The translations under genes were made by a program, and so were the position numbers. This document shows positions 29,419 to 39,553 of a stretch of DNA of 64,000 bases, in pieces; position 1 is the stretch's first letter; every line of letters begins with the position of its first letter. The DNA lies in the NCBI RefSeq assembly GCF_016406085.1, contig NZ_JAEHFJ010000007.1, positions 1-64,000 of the forward strand, given 5' to 3'. Under the pieces are notes generated by a model, which saw only the letters and a list, made by a program, of their open reading frames with translations, had not been told where the DNA came from and did no database searches. The stretch comes from Aureibaculum flavum. GTDB taxonomy: Bacteria; Bacteroidota; Bacteroidia; Flavobacteriales; Flavobacteriaceae.

Positions 29419-30708
29419 ATGAACATACCAAATAAAATGTCAGCAGCAGAAGCTGTAAAACATATAAAGTCAGGAGATAGAGTATTAATTCAAGGAGGTT
29501 CTGCTACACCGCAAGAATTGATTAAGGCAATGGTTGCCAGAGCACCTGAATTGAAAAACGTAGAATTAGTACATTTACATACAGAAGGTGAATGTGGCTA
29601 TGTGGCTCCAGAATTGAGTGAAAGTTTCCATACGAATGCCTTTTTTATTGGTGGAAATGTTAGAAAAATGGTGGGTAAAACCGTAGACTATATTCCAATT
29701 TTTTTAAGTGATATACCAAGTTTATTTCGCGAAGGTTATATGGACTTAGATGTGGTAATGGTAAACGTTTCACCTCCAGACAAACATGGGTTTTGTTCAT
29801 TAGGAGTTTCTGTAGATATTGTAATTGCTGCTATTGAAAAAACTAAAAAAGTTATTGCACAAATAAACCCACGTATGCCACGTACTTTTGGCGATGCTTT
29901 AGTGCACATAAAAAACTTTGATGCTTGTGTAGAAATAGTTGAAGAACTTCATGAAATGAAATTAGTCACTCCTTCGGAAGCAGAAATACAAATTGGGAAA
30001 AATGTGGCTGGTATTATTGAAGATGGAGCCACCCTTCAAATGGGTATTGGTGCTATTCCTAATGCAGTTTTAAGCTTTTTAACCAATCATAAAAATTTAG
30101 GTGTACATACTGAAATGTTTGCTGAAGGTATTATTGATTTAGTAGAAAAAGGTGTTGTAAACGGTTCTCAGAAAAAAGTAAATCCATTTAAGATTGTTTC
30201 TGGATTTGCAATGGGAACACGCAGGTTGTATGATTTTATGGATGATAATCCTGAAATAGAAATGAAAGATATTGCTTATGTAAATGATACCGCAATTATC
30301 CGTCAAAACCCAAGAGCAACTGCCATTAACTCTGCTATTGAAATAGATTTTACAGGTCAAGTTTGTGCTGATTCTATCGGTACAAGAATGTTCTCTGGTG
30401 TTGGTGGTCAAATGGACTTTATGCGAGGATCAGCATTGTCTGAAGGTGGTAAGCCAATTATTGCTATTACATCTGAAACTTTGAAAGGAGTTTCTAAAAT
30501 TGTACCGATGTTAAAATATGGTGCTGGTGTAGTTACCACTAGGGCTCATGCGAGATATGTAGCTACAGAATATGGTGTTGCATTTTTGTTTGGAAAAACA
30601 TTAAAACAACGTGCTCAAGCATTACGCGATATTGCACATCCTAATCATAGAGAAGAATTAGATAAAGCTATTTTTGAGAGATTCGGAAGTAGTTTAATGA
30701 TAAAATAA
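29419..30708 (+). CDS. Acetyl-CoA hydrolase/CoA-transferase family (probable succinyl-CoA:propionate type)
   Basis: This 429-aa class I CoA-transferase has GDRVLIQGGSATPQELIKAM at the N terminus, LQMGIGAIPNAVLSFL (CoA-binding loop), a following LGVHTEMFAEG and the segment FSGVGGQMDFMRGSA. It resembles 4-hydroxybutyrate and acetate CoA-transferases by sequence. In this operon the logical reaction is transfer of CoA from propionyl-CoA to succinate (or to acetate). Lies 29 bases after the pump subunit and 68 before the mutase genes. Confidence 0.85.
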   Translation: MNIPNKMSAAEAVKHIKSGDRVLIQGGSATPQELIKAMVARAPELKNVELVHLHTEGECGYVAPELSESFHTNAFFIGGNVRKMVGKTVDYIPIFLSDIPSLFREGYMDLDVVMVNVSPPDKHGFCSLGVSVDIVIAAIEKTKKVIAQINPRMPRTFGDALVHIKNFDACVEIVEELHEMKLVTPSEAEIQIGKNVAGIIEDGATLQMGIGAIPNAVLSFLTNHKNLGVHTEMFAEGIIDLVEKGVVNGSQKKVNPFKIVSGFAMGTRRLYDFMDDNPEIEMKDIAYVNDTAIIRQNPRATAINSAIEIDFTGQVCADSIGTRMFSGVGGQMDFMRGSALSEGGKPIIAITSETLKGVSKIVPMLKYGAGVVTTRAHARYVATEYGVAFLFGKTLKQRAQALRDIAHPNHREELDKAIFERFGSSLMIK

Positions 30709-30776
30709 ATATATTAAATTGCTGATGTTTTATAATCATTGGTAATTCAATTCTATCTTAATTAATATAAAATATT

Positions 30777-32597
30777 ATGAACGATACAAATAAAAAGCTT
30801 TTTTCAGACTTTAAGCCTGCTACAAAACAGGAGTGGTTAGAGAAAGTAAATATAGATTTAAAAGGAGCTGATTTTAATAGAAAGCTTGTTTGGAAAAATT
30901 TAAGTAAAATAAATTTCCAGCCTTTATATCTTGCAGAAGATAAAATAGAATTTTTAAACAATACGGGCAAAAATTCACAATCATTAATAAATTATAGAAA
31001 AATTATTGTTGATTCTGCAGAAAAGGCTAACCAATTGGCTTTAAAAGCAGTTGAGGAAGGAATGACTGGGTTGCTTTTTGAAATAAGTGAAAATATTTCT
31101 GTTAGTACCCTGTTAGAAGGAATTAATTTTAAAGAAACAGTAGTTTCATTTAATTTAAAATCGAATACATTAAATTCTGCTAAAGACTTTATTGCCTACG
31201 TAAAAAAAATAGATATTTCTCCAAGTGATGTGAAAGGTTATTTTAATACGGCTTTAATTTCAGATTATGTTACTAGTGGTGAATTGTATTTAACGCAGTT
31301 TGCAATCAATGCAGAATTGATAAAAATTACTGCGGATTTTCCAAACTATAAAGCGGTAACTATTTCGGCCAATGAATATTTAAATACAGGAGCAAATCAA
31401 GTTCAAGAGGTAGCATACACTTTAAGCTCATTGGTTTTCATTATTGAAAATCTGTTGGAAAAAGGAATGGAGGTACAAGCAATTTTTGATAATCTTAATT
31501 TCCGTTTCGCTATTGGGGCTGAATATTTTATAGAGATTGGAAAGTTTAGAGCTTTTAACCATCTATTGAGTGAAATTGCTAATAAATATGGTGTAACGAA
31601 ATTTTCAAGCACGTTGGTTGCTAAAACATCTATTTGGAATAAGTCAGTTACCGATGCTCATACCAATTTGTTACGAGCAACAACTGAAGCCATGTCAGCT
31701 ATATTAGGTAATGTAGATGGTGTTGTAATTGATGCATATGATAAAGAATTTAATAATCCTTCAGATTTTTCAAGTAGAATTGCTGGTAATATTTCAACAA
31801 TTTTAAAAGAAGAATCTTATTTTGGAAAGGTTTCAAACCCAGTAGATGGTTCTTATTATATAGAAGAAGTTAGTACCAAAATTGCTAAAAAAGCCTTAGA
31901 GCTTTTCTTAGCAATTGAGACTAATGGTGGTTATTATGAATCGTTTGAAAGCGAATTAATTCAACAACAAATTGCTGAAATTCGTCAAGAAAAAATAAAA
32001 CTACTTAATCAAAGAAGACTTATTCTTGTTGGTGTTAACAAATATCCAAACTTAATGGAAACTGTGAGTGCTGATATTTTAGGAGGTACTGATGAAGAGG
32101 TTTCTTCTAAGATTTTAAAACCTAGAAGAGCTTCTTTAGAAATTGAAGCGATTAGAAAAGTAACTGAAGAATTAGTTAAACAAACGAATAAACGACCAAT
32201 TGTTGAACTTTCAAGTTTTGGTAATTTAACAATGCGTAAGGCTAGAGCCGCTTTTGCTTATGACTTTATTGGCGTAAGTGGATTTGAAGTAAGACAAGAA
32301 AAAAGTTATAAAGACGCATTAGAGGCAGCAGAAGAAAGTGCAAAATCTGATTCAAATGTTGTTGTTATTTGTAGTTCAGATCAAGATTATGATGAAAGTG
32401 CCCTTAATTTTGTTAAGGCGTTCCGAGCATTAAATAAAGATAAAGTACTCTTATTAGCGGGTAATCCTACAAATATAATCGATGAATTAACTGAATCTGG
32501 ACTAGACGGATGTATCCATATGAAAACGGATATTATTTCTACTATTTCTAAAGTTCAAAATATTATTCAGAAAACAATTAAATCCATAAAAGCATGA
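30777..32597 (+). CDS. mutA: Methylmalonyl-CoA mutase small (non-catalytic) subunit
   Basis: This is the 606-aa small subunit of the heterodimeric mutase. A TIM-barrel half opens [20 protein letters not shown] and contains [13 protein letters not shown]-like sequence ([18 protein letters not shown]). The C-terminal Rossmann-type domain ([20 protein letters not shown]) lacks the DxHxxG cobalamin motif, as expected for this subunit. Its stop overlaps the mutB start as ATGA, giving equimolar translation. Confidence 0.93.
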   Translation: MNDTNKKLFSDFKPATKQEWLEKVNIDLKGADFNRKLVWKNLSKINFQPLYLAEDKIEFLNNTGKNSQSLINYRKIIVDSAEKANQLALKAVEEGMTGLLFEISENISVSTLLEGINFKETVVSFNLKSNTLNSAKDFIAYVKKIDISPSDVKGYFNTALISDYVTSGELYLTQFAINAELIKITADFPNYKAVTISANEYLNTGANQVQEVAYTLSSLVFIIENLLEKGMEVQAIFDNLNFRFAIGAEYFIEIGKFRAFNHLLSEIANKYGVTKFSSTLVAKTSIWNKSVTDAHTNLLRATTEAMSAILGNVDGVVIDAYDKEFNNPSDFSSRIAGNISTILKEESYFGKVSNPVDGSYYIEEVSTKIAKKALELFLAIETNGGYYESFESELIQQQIAEIRQEKIKLLNQRRLILVGVNKYPNLMETVSADILGGTDEEVSSKILKPRRASLEIEAIRKVTEELVKQTNKRPIVELSSFGNLTMRKARAAFAYDFIGVSGFEVRQEKSYKDALEAAEESAKSDSNVVVICSSDQDYDESALNFVKAFRALNKDKVLLLAGNPTNIIDELTESGLDGCIHMKTDIISTISKVQNIIQKTIKSIKA

Positions 32598-34726
32598 AAC
32601 CAGATTTTTCAGATTTAACAATAAATAAAGCAGTTAAGAAAAAAACTGCTTCTTCGGAGAATCAAGAGGTTTGGAATACTCCTGAAGGAATACCTGTAAA
32701 AAAAGAATTTACAGAAGAAGATATAAAAAATGCTGAGCACTTAAAATTTGTTGCAGGTATACCTCCGTTTTTAGGAGGGCCTTATAGTGCAATGTACGCT
32801 ATGCGTCCATGGACCATACGTCAATATGCTGGTTTTTCAACTGCAGAGGAATCTAATGCTTTTTATAGAAGAAACTTAGCGGCAGGTCAAAAAGGACTTT
32901 CTGTAGCATTTGATTTAGCCACACACCGTGGTTACGATTCAGATCACCCTCGTGTAACTGGAGATGTTGGTAAGGCTGGGGTTGCTATAGATTCAATTTT
33001 AGATATGGAAATTTTGTTCGATCAAATTCCATTAGATAAAATGTCTGTTTCTATGACTATGAACGGTGCTGTATTACCGATTATGGCTTTTTATATAGCT
33101 GCGGCAAAAAAACAAGGAGTTTCTTTAGATCATCTTTCTGGTACGATACAAAATGATATTTTGAAAGAGTTTATGGTGCGTAATACATACATTTATCCAC
33201 CATTACCATCAATGAAAATTATTGGAGATATTTTTGATTATACTACTCAAAAGATGCCGAAATTTAATTCAATTTCAATTAGTGGTTACCATATGCAGGA
33301 AGCAGGGGCAACGGCTGATATTGAATTGGCTTACACCTTGGCAGATGGTATGGAATATATTAGAACAGGGCTAGCATCTGGTCTTAAAATTGATGAATTT
33401 GCTCCAAGATTATCATTTTTCTGGGCGGTAGGTATGAATCACTTTATGGAAATTGCAAAAATGCGTGCGGGACGTATGCTTTGGGCAAAAATCATAAAAT
33501 CTTTTAATCCGAAAAACCCAAAATCAATGGCATTGCGTACGCATAGCCAGACATCAGGTTGGAGTTTAAGTGAGCAAGATCCATATAATAACGTGGCCAG
33601 AACTTGTGTTGAAGCAATGGCTGCTGCATTGGGAGGTACTCAATCTTTACATACGAATGCTTTAGATGAAGCTATTGCTTTACCTACTGATTTCTCTGCA
33701 AGGATTGCACGTAATACACAAATCTTTATTCAAGACGAAACGCAAATCACAAAATCAGTTGACCCTTGGGCAGGTTCTTATTATGTAGAATTCCTAACAC
33801 AAGAAATTGCAAAAAAAGCTTGGAAACTGATAGAGGAGGTTGAAGAGTTGGGTGGTATGGCAAAAGCCATTGAAACCGGTGTGCCTAAAATGAGAATTGA
33901 AGAAGCATCTGCACGAAAACAAGCACGTTTAGATTCTGGACAAGATATTTTAGTGGGTGTAAATAAATTCAAAACAAAAGAGAAATCAAATATAGAAATT
34001 TTAGAAGTTGATAATACCGTTGTTAGAGATTCTCAAATTGCACGATTGAAAAAATTAAAAGCGAATAGAGACCAATCTGTTGTCGATGCTAATTTAGCTG
34101 CATTGTCAGCCTGTGCTGAAACAGGTAAAGGTAATTTATTAGAATTGGCAGTTGAAGCTGCTGAAAATTTTGCCACGTTAGGTGAAATTTCTGATGCTTT
34201 AGAAGTTCATTTTGGTCGCCATAAAGCCAATACTCAATTAATAAGTGGTGTATATAGTAAAGAAGTAGATAACGATAGTGTTTTTGCGAAAGCTCAAAAA
34301 TTAACGGATAAATTTGCTGAAATTGAAGGTCGTAGACCAAGGGTAATGATTGCCAAAATGGGACAAGATGGCCATGATAGAGGTGCAAAAGTTGTTGCTT
34401 CTAGTTTTGCTGATTTAGGTTTTGATGTTGATATGGGGTCATTATTTCAAACGCCTGAAGAAGTGGCTAAGCAAGCTGTAGAAAATGATGTTCACTTTGT
34501 TGGGGCTTCAAGTTTAGCGGCTGGTCATAAAACTTTAATTCCTCAATTAATTGGAGAATTAGAAAAGTTAGGAAGACCTGATATTATGGTGTTCGCGGGT
34601 GGAGTAATTCCTGCACAAGATTATGACTATTTACTAGAACGAAAAGTAGCTGCCATATTTGGACCAGGTACTGTAATTTCTGAGTCAGCCATTACTATTA
34701 TGGAGAAATATTTAGAACAAGATTAG
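32594..34726 (+). CDS. mutB: Methylmalonyl-CoA mutase large (catalytic) subunit
   Basis: This 710-aa B12-dependent enzyme converts succinyl-CoA to (R)-methylmalonyl-CoA. The catalytic barrel contains [40 protein letters not shown] and the substrate segment [12 protein letters not shown]. The C-terminal B12-binding domain has the DxHxxG motif ([11 protein letters not shown], His594 as cobalt ligand) and the later [10 protein letters not shown]. Full length. It is the last gene of the operon; a strong terminator follows. Its GTPase chaperone gene meaB lies close by on the other strand. Confidence 0.96.
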   Translation: MKPDFSDLTINKAVKKKTASSENQEVWNTPEGIPVKKEFTEEDIKNAEHLKFVAGIPPFLGGPYSAMYAMRPWTIRQYAGFSTAEESNAFYRRNLAAGQKGLSVAFDLATHRGYDSDHPRVTGDVGKAGVAIDSILDMEILFDQIPLDKMSVSMTMNGAVLPIMAFYIAAAKKQGVSLDHLSGTIQNDILKEFMVRNTYIYPPLPSMKIIGDIFDYTTQKMPKFNSISISGYHMQEAGATADIELAYTLADGMEYIRTGLASGLKIDEFAPRLSFFWAVGMNHFMEIAKMRAGRMLWAKIIKSFNPKNPKSMALRTHSQTSGWSLSEQDPYNNVARTCVEAMAAALGGTQSLHTNALDEAIALPTDFSARIARNTQIFIQDETQITKSVDPWAGSYYVEFLTQEIAKKAWKLIEEVEELGGMAKAIETGVPKMRIEEASARKQARLDSGQDILVGVNKFKTKEKSNIEILEVDNTVVRDSQIARLKKLKANRDQSVVDANLAALSACAETGKGNLLELAVEAAENFATLGEISDALEVHFGRHKANTQLISGVYSKEVDNDSVFAKAQKLTDKFAEIEGRRPRVMIAKMGQDGHDRGAKVVASSFADLGFDVDMGSLFQTPEEVAKQAVENDVHFVGASSLAAGHKTLIPQLIGELEKLGRPDIMVFAGGVIPAQDYDYLLERKVAAIFGPGTVISESAITIMEKYLEQD

Positions 34727-34740
34727 TACTAATTATATTT

Positions 34741-34778
34741 AAAAAACCCAGCATTTATTTCTAATTGCTGGGTTTTTT
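34741..34778. terminator. Bidirectional intrinsic terminator after mutB
   Basis: AAAAAACCCAGCA (34741-34753) pairs perfectly with TGCTGGGTTTTTT (34766-34778) around a 12-nt loop. Runs of A and T at the ends serve both the methylmalonyl operon and the convergent thioesterase gene. Confidence 0.9.
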
Positions 34779-34798
34779 GTTTGAAGTAATTAGGTATA

Positions 34799-35560
34799 TT
34801 AAATCTTACGCCATACTGATTTGGCTGTAGCACAAACTTTATCGCTACCTTTAATCTTTATAGTATGTATAAAAGAATTTTCATTTCCATCTTCTTTGGT
34901 TAATGATATAATAACGTCACCATATTTGGCTTCTGCAATAAAGCGACCGTCTATTTCATGTAAATAATAATTATCTACAATATGTTCTGGTATAGATTCA
35001 ATAACCCATTGTAAATACCTAATGTTATTTACATGTTTATTCATATCAGTATCAAATCTATTCACTTTAAATGTTTCGAAAGGGATATCATTGTCCGTAA
35101 TTAGAGGTGGTATTTTAAGCTTTATATCTCTATTAAAAGAGACTTCACTATTATAGGACCATTTTTGTTTTATATCCTCATAAATAGGAAATGGTTTTCG
35201 TTTTTCAACATCAAAGAAAAGCCATAATCCTTTAGCTCTACCAATGATGTTTTGTTGTTCATCAAAAATAATATTTTCTCTATACCCCTTAATTAAAGAG
35301 TAGCTAGATAACCAAGTTCTTATTGTAATTTTTTCTTTATAATTTGGATATCGATCCATTTGAAAAGCTCCAGAAACTAAGACCCAACCAATATTATTAG
35401 AAATGAGATCGTATAAGCTATGATTTATGGAATAGCAATGGTCAGCAGCAGTCTCTTCTAACAATGCTAACATTGTGGTGGGTGAAGCTAAACCCAATTT
35501 GTTCATTTCAAAATATCTAAGCTCAAATTGCTTGTCAAAATAATAATCAGACGTTGTCAT
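34799..35560 (-). CDS. Acyl-ACP thioesterase (FatA/FatB-like)
   Basis: This 253-aa protein is made of two hot-dog domains, as in bacterial relatives of plant acyl-ACP thioesterases. The N-terminal part has FELRYFEMNKLGLASPTTML and EETAADHCYSINHSLYDL; the second carries KVNRFDTDMNKHVNNIRYLQ with the catalytic Asn/His region. It should release free fatty acids from acyl carrier protein in the cytosol. It lies 35 bases downstream of meaB on the same strand, a common Bacteroidota neighbour but without a clear metabolic link. Confidence 0.88.
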   Translation of the reverse strand: MTTSDYYFDKQFELRYFEMNKLGLASPTTMLALLEETAADHCYSINHSLYDLISNNIGWVLVSGAFQMDRYPNYKEKITIRTWLSSYSLIKGYRENIIFDEQQNIIGRAKGLWLFFDVEKRKPFPIYEDIKQKWSYNSEVSFNRDIKLKIPPLITDNDIPFETFKVNRFDTDMNKHVNNIRYLQWVIESIPEHIVDNYYLHEIDGRFIAEAKYGDVIISLTKEDGNENSFIHTIKIKGSDKVCATAKSVWRKI

Positions 35561-35595
35561 TATAAATTTTTATAAGTAGTGAGCAAATTATATTT

Positions 35596-36600
35596 CTAAA
35601 AAGAAGCCTTAAACTTTTTAATTATGTTTTCGGCAGCCTTTACTGGTGATATTTCTGAAGAAATAACTTTTTCTTCTAAACCAGTAAGCTCCTTCGAAAT
35701 GTCTTTAGAACCATAGAATAATTCTTTTAAAGAATCATTTATGTTATTATACATCCATTGTATTTTTTGACGGTTTCTGTTTTTAACAAAATAACCGTTG
35801 TCATAAACTAATTTTTTATAATTTCCAATTTCATCCCATACCCATTCGATACCTGTATTTTTTATAGCAGAAACAGTACTTACTAAAGGGCTCCATCCAG
35901 ATTCTGATAATGGAAAAATATGTAAAGCATTTTGATATTGTCTTTTGGCCATTTGGCTCATTTTAACATTATCACCATCAGCCTTATTAATAACCAACAT
36001 GTCAGCCATTTCCATAATACCTTTTTTGATGCCTTGTAGTTCGTCACCAGCACCAGCTAGCATCAATAATAAAAAGAAATCAGTCATGCTATGCACGGCG
36101 GTTTCTGATTGTCCAACACCTACCGTTTCAACAAGTATAACATCATAACCAGCAGCTTCACATAGAAACATTGTTTCTCCCGTTTTGTTGGCTACGCCAC
36201 CTAAAGTATCACCTGAGGCGGAAGGTCTAATATAGGCTTCGTCCAAATTGGCTAAATCTTCCATACGGGTTTTATCACCCAAAATACTTCCCTTTGAACG
36301 TTGGCTACTTGGGTCAATTGATAAAATGGCAACTTTATGGCCTTTAGAAATTAAGAGTTTACCAAAGGCTTCAATAAATGTACTTTTACCAACACCGGGT
36401 ACACCGGTTATGCCAATTCTAATAGAATTACCGGAGTTTGGCAAAATCGATTGGATAATCTCTTTTGCGAGTTTTTTATCACTGGTTAAATTACTTTCAA
36501 TAATTGTGATTGCTCGTGATAAAAGAACTCGATCTCCAGCAAGTACTCCATTAATATATTCGGCGGCATTTAGTCTGTTTTTTGACTTGTAATTCTTCAT
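35596..36600 (-). CDS. meaB: Methylmalonyl-CoA mutase-associated GTPase MeaB
   Basis: This 334-aa G3E-family GTPase protects and reloads methylmalonyl-CoA mutase with its cobalamin cofactor. Walker A is GITGVPGVGKSTFIEA (~residue 58), followed by LSIDPSSQRSKGSILGDKTR, VILVETVGVGQSE (switch II) and VINKADGD (base specificity). Being encoded just beyond and convergent with mutAB, it almost certainly serves that enzyme. A candidate -7 box TATTTTTG (minus, 36637-36644) lies about 40 bases upstream. Confidence 0.95.
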   Translation of the reverse strand: MKNYKSKNRLNAAEYINGVLAGDRVLLSRAITIIESNLTSDKKLAKEIIQSILPNSGNSIRIGITGVPGVGKSTFIEAFGKLLISKGHKVAILSIDPSSQRSKGSILGDKTRMEDLANLDEAYIRPSASGDTLGGVANKTGETMFLCEAAGYDVILVETVGVGQSETAVHSMTDFFLLLMLAGAGDELQGIKKGIMEMADMLVINKADGDNVKMSQMAKRQYQNALHIFPLSESGWSPLVSTVSAIKNTGIEWVWDEIGNYKKLVYDNGYFVKNRNRQKIQWMYNNINDSLKELFYGSKDISKELTGLEEKVISSEISPVKAAENIIKKFKASF

Positions 36601-36769
36601 GAATTATGTGGTTTTTGATCAATAATTATGGGCTATCAAAAATATCACATATATGATAAAAAAGCGAATATATTGGCGTCTTTATTTTTCTGTTTTAGGG
36701 TCGTTTTACTTCTGAAAGAAAATAAGGATTAAGAAAGAGTAGCGGTGTTTTTTATAGAAATACTATCCG

Positions 36770-36807
36770 CAAAAAAATTATACACCTACGGCTTTAAATT
36801 GCAGGTG
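36770..36807 (-). terminator. Probable terminator of the DUF4919-GH53-DUF4197 run
   Basis: On the minus strand CACCT (36803-36807) pairs with AGGTG (36783-36787), and ATAATTTTTTT follows. The stem is only 5 bp with a long loop, so efficiency is uncertain. Between meaB and the DUF4197 gene (36601-36848) I see nothing else. Confidence 0.45.
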
Positions 36808-36848
36808 AATTAAGAATTGTGTCCTTTGTTTAGTTTTTAAAATATTGT

Positions 36849-37565
36849 TTAACGACCATCCTGTAAGGCAAATACTTTCTTTAAAACGTCAGTGGTACGT
36901 GAAGCAGCGTTGGTTCTAATTTCTTTTTCTTCAACAGCAATCATAGTATAAACTCCAGTTAATGCTTCTTGAGTAACATAATTTGTCAAATCTGGATTAA
37001 CCTTTTTTACAAAAGGTATAGTGTTGTACTTGCCAATTAAATTTGCCCATATTTTATCAGCACCTACTTTATCAAAAGACGTTTTTATAACAGGTTCAAA
37101 TTTGGCGTATAATGCATCTGCCGTACCTGTTTTTAAAAATTCGGTTGCGGCATTATCTTCACCTAATAAAATATTTTTGGCATCCGTAAATGTTATTCCT
37201 TTTACGGCATCTACAAATATAGGAGTTGCTTCACTTACAGCATCTTCAGCAGCTCGGTTCAATATTTTTATTCCTTCGTCGGCTAGTTTACTAAGTCCAA
37301 TATCTCTTAGAGCTTTATCTACCTTTTGCAATTCATCAGGTAAACCTATTTTGACTAAACTATTACCATAAAAACCATTTTCTAAGGTTAATTTTTGAAC
37401 CTGCTCGTCTATTCCTTTATCTAAAGCTTGTTTTAACCCACTAGCAATATCAGTATTGCTTAAAGTGCCACTCGGTAGTGTATTAACTACTTGTTGCAAT
37501 TCAGCACAAGAGCTTAATGAAATAAAAAGAATAAAGAAAATTGATTTAAAATAAAGCTTAGACAT
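36849..37565 (-). CDS. DUF4197 domain lipoprotein
   Basis: This 238-aa lipoprotein (FFILFISLSSC, Cys near residue 20) consists mostly of amphipathic helices. The DUF4197 pattern is clear: ASGLKQALDKGIDEQVQKL, IKILNRAAEDAVSEATPIFV, AVKGITFTDAKNILLGED, and a closing ALTGVYTMIAVEEKEIRTN. It is found in many Proteobacteria and Bacteroidota; no function is known. It lies 22 bases after the GH53 gene, so it may share that transcript. Confidence 0.85.
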   Translation of the reverse strand: MSKLYFKSIFFILFISLSSCAELQQVVNTLPSGTLSNTDIASGLKQALDKGIDEQVQKLTLENGFYGNSLVKIGLPDELQKVDKALRDIGLSKLADEGIKILNRAAEDAVSEATPIFVDAVKGITFTDAKNILLGEDNAATEFLKTGTADALYAKFEPVIKTSFDKVGADKIWANLIGKYNTIPFVKKVNPDLTNYVTQEALTGVYTMIAVEEKEIRTNAASRTTDVLKKVFALQDGR

Positions 37566-37587
37566 AATATATTTTTAGGCCACAAAT

Positions 37588-38661
37588 TTATTCTTTTTTG
37601 AATTGGAAAGAAGAAATAGCGGGTACTATTTTATTGTTAAAATTAAATAAGGCTTGATTTTCCCATGGAGAACCGTCTGTAGCCTCATTTCCATTATAGG
37701 AAATAAGTTCGCCACCCCAATAGCAAATGCCCTTACCGTTCTTTGTTGAAATAATGAATTCTTTTATCTTGCCCATAAAATCTTGCTGACCTTGAAAGGT
37801 TGCAGGATATTGTGGTAAAATTTGCTCTGAATTACCTATAATATTATTTGTAAAGTCATTCCAATCGAATGTAAAGGGATAGGCCGTTTCAGCAAAAAGA
37901 ATTTCTTTCTGATACTTTTCGCTTAATTCTGAGAGTGTTGTCTTAACTTTTTCTAAGTCTTTTCCATGCCAAATAGGATAATATGATAGACCTATATAGT
38001 CATAATCAACAGTTTTTAATTGATCAAAAAACCAATCAGAATTATCAATACCTGCGAAATGAATCATAATTTTAGTTTCTTTAGAAAGGTCTCTTACCGC
38101 CTTTGTACCTGTGTTTAATATTTCTAAAAACTGATTTTTATTTGAATTAATATCTCCGTAGGGTAGCAGTAGGCCAGAGTTTATTTCATTGCCTATTTGA
38201 ATGATGTCAGGTTTAATACCTACTATAATTTTTTGTGTATACCTGTAGATGCTATCTTTTAGAACTGAAAAAGAAAGGTTTTGCCATTTACTGGGAGGAA
38301 TTTGTTTTCCAGAATCTGCCCAAGTATCAGAATAATGCACGGATAACCATACTTTTAATCCTAAATTATGAAGTCGGTCAGCAAATAATTTAACCTCTTT
38401 AAAACTAGAATGGTCATTTACTGGATGATTCCAAATTCTAAGCCTAACGGTATTAACACCATTGTTTTTCAAAATTGAAATAACATCTTCTGGACTCCCT
38501 TTTGTATTGTAAAAGGTAATATTTTTAGATTCAATTTCGGGTAAAGAAGATAGGTCTGTGGCACTAATATAGTCCTTGTCTAAAGATTGAATATATTCTT
38601 CTGGAGTACTGTTTGAACAAGATGTTAAAAAGATAACGAGAATTATAATGAGATACCTCAT
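37588..38661 (-). CDS. Glycoside hydrolase family 53 (endo-beta-1,4-galactanase-like) lipoprotein
   Basis: This 357-aa lipoprotein (LIIILVIFLTSC) has a (beta/alpha)8 GH53 domain. Landmarks are NGVNTVRLRIWNHP, LKVWLSVHYSDTWADSGKQ, the acid/base Glu in IIQIGNEINSGLLLP and the nucleophile Glu in KEILFAETAYPF. The family cleaves beta-1,4-galactan side chains of pectin and arabinogalactan, here at the cell surface or in the periplasm. No SusCD pair is nearby, so it is not part of a typical polysaccharide utilisation locus. It overlaps the DUF4919 gene by ATGA. Confidence 0.88.
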   Translation of the reverse strand: MRYLIIILVIFLTSCSNSTPEEYIQSLDKDYISATDLSSLPEIESKNITFYNTKGSPEDVISILKNNGVNTVRLRIWNHPVNDHSSFKEVKLFADRLHNLGLKVWLSVHYSDTWADSGKQIPPSKWQNLSFSVLKDSIYRYTQKIIVGIKPDIIQIGNEINSGLLLPYGDINSNKNQFLEILNTGTKAVRDLSKETKIMIHFAGIDNSDWFFDQLKTVDYDYIGLSYYPIWHGKDLEKVKTTLSELSEKYQKEILFAETAYPFTFDWNDFTNNIIGNSEQILPQYPATFQGQQDFMGKIKEFIISTKNGKGICYWGGELISYNGNEATDGSPWENQALFNFNNKIVPAISSFQFKKE

Positions 38662-39350
38662 TCCTTTTTACTGAATAAGCTATTCATATGATTTAAGCTT
38701 GCACTTACATCAAAGTATAAGCCTTCAATAAGAAACTCATTTTCTTTTAATGTCAGATAATCAAAATGATCAATAAGACTTTGTTTACCACCAAATTCAT
38801 AGCCTAAAAGGCTTAATAAGCTGTATTCATGAGTTGGACTAATAACATAATATGCAGTTTCTTTTGAATGTCCATCACCTGAACTAAGCATAGCATCTGT
38901 AATAATTCTCATTTTTGTGTAGTCTTTTATGAGGCTAATAGAATCTTTGATTTGCTTATCAGCGTAGATTTTATAATTAATTGCATTTAAGTTAAAAGGA
39001 TTATGCTTTAAAACAGAATCAGAATATTTAATAATGTTTTTTAAGTCTACAGCTTCGTAATTTTTCTTTCTTAACGTAATTCTTAAACTATCATTATAAT
39101 CAGACCTTGTATAAGGTGAATAGCTTTTTTGATAAATAAAACCATAATACAAATGCCTTTTTTCTTTTAAGGTCATCGTAGTATCTGCATTACTGAATTT
39201 TTCTAATAATTTCGGGTAAAAAAGAGACGAATTGTTTTGACTAATATTCTTTTTAATCTGATCGTAATTGGGCTTTTTAATACTTATATTTTGGGAAAAA
39301 CCAACATTAAAACAAAATATTAAAATAATGGACAGCAATATTTTTTTCAT
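38658..39350 (-). CDS. DUF4919 domain secreted protein
   Basis: This 230-aa protein has a signal peptide (KKILLSIILIFCFNVGFSQN) and a helical body with TPR-like spacing (LKNIIKYSDSVLKHNPFNLN). Conserved landmarks of DUF4919 are YYGFIYQKSYSPYTRS and GDGHSKETAYYVIS. Its function is unknown. Translational coupling (ATGA) to the GH53 gene suggests a shared envelope context but gives no clear functional link. Confidence 0.8.
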   Translation of the reverse strand: MKKILLSIILIFCFNVGFSQNISIKKPNYDQIKKNISQNNSSLFYPKLLEKFSNADTTMTLKEKRHLYYGFIYQKSYSPYTRSDYNDSLRITLRKKNYEAVDLKNIIKYSDSVLKHNPFNLNAINYKIYADKQIKDSISLIKDYTKMRIITDAMLSSGDGHSKETAYYVISPTHEYSLLSLLGYEFGGKQSLIDHFDYLTLKENEFLIEGLYFDVSASLNHMNSLFSKKE

Positions 39351-39522
39351 TCAATTTTAATTTTAAGACCACTGAAATTTTTCAACAAACATCGCCTCAA
39401 GGTCTCGAAATATATATCCCTCAAACCAATTTCAGAACAATGTGTATAAACTCCTATTCGAAACGAATTTAATTATTTTTAATAGAACGACCAAAATTTT
39501 AAATTATTACTGAATTTTAGAT

Positions 39523-39530
39523 TAGATTTG
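39523..39530 (+). promoter_or_regulatory. Candidate -7 element TAGATTTG
   Basis: TAGATTTG matches TAnnTTTG. Transcription would begin near 39537, leaving a very short leader, which favours the ATG at 39554 over 39542 as the start of the following gene. No clear -33 TTG. Confidence 0.45.
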
Positions 39531-39553
39531 GCCTTTTAAATATGGAGTCTTCA

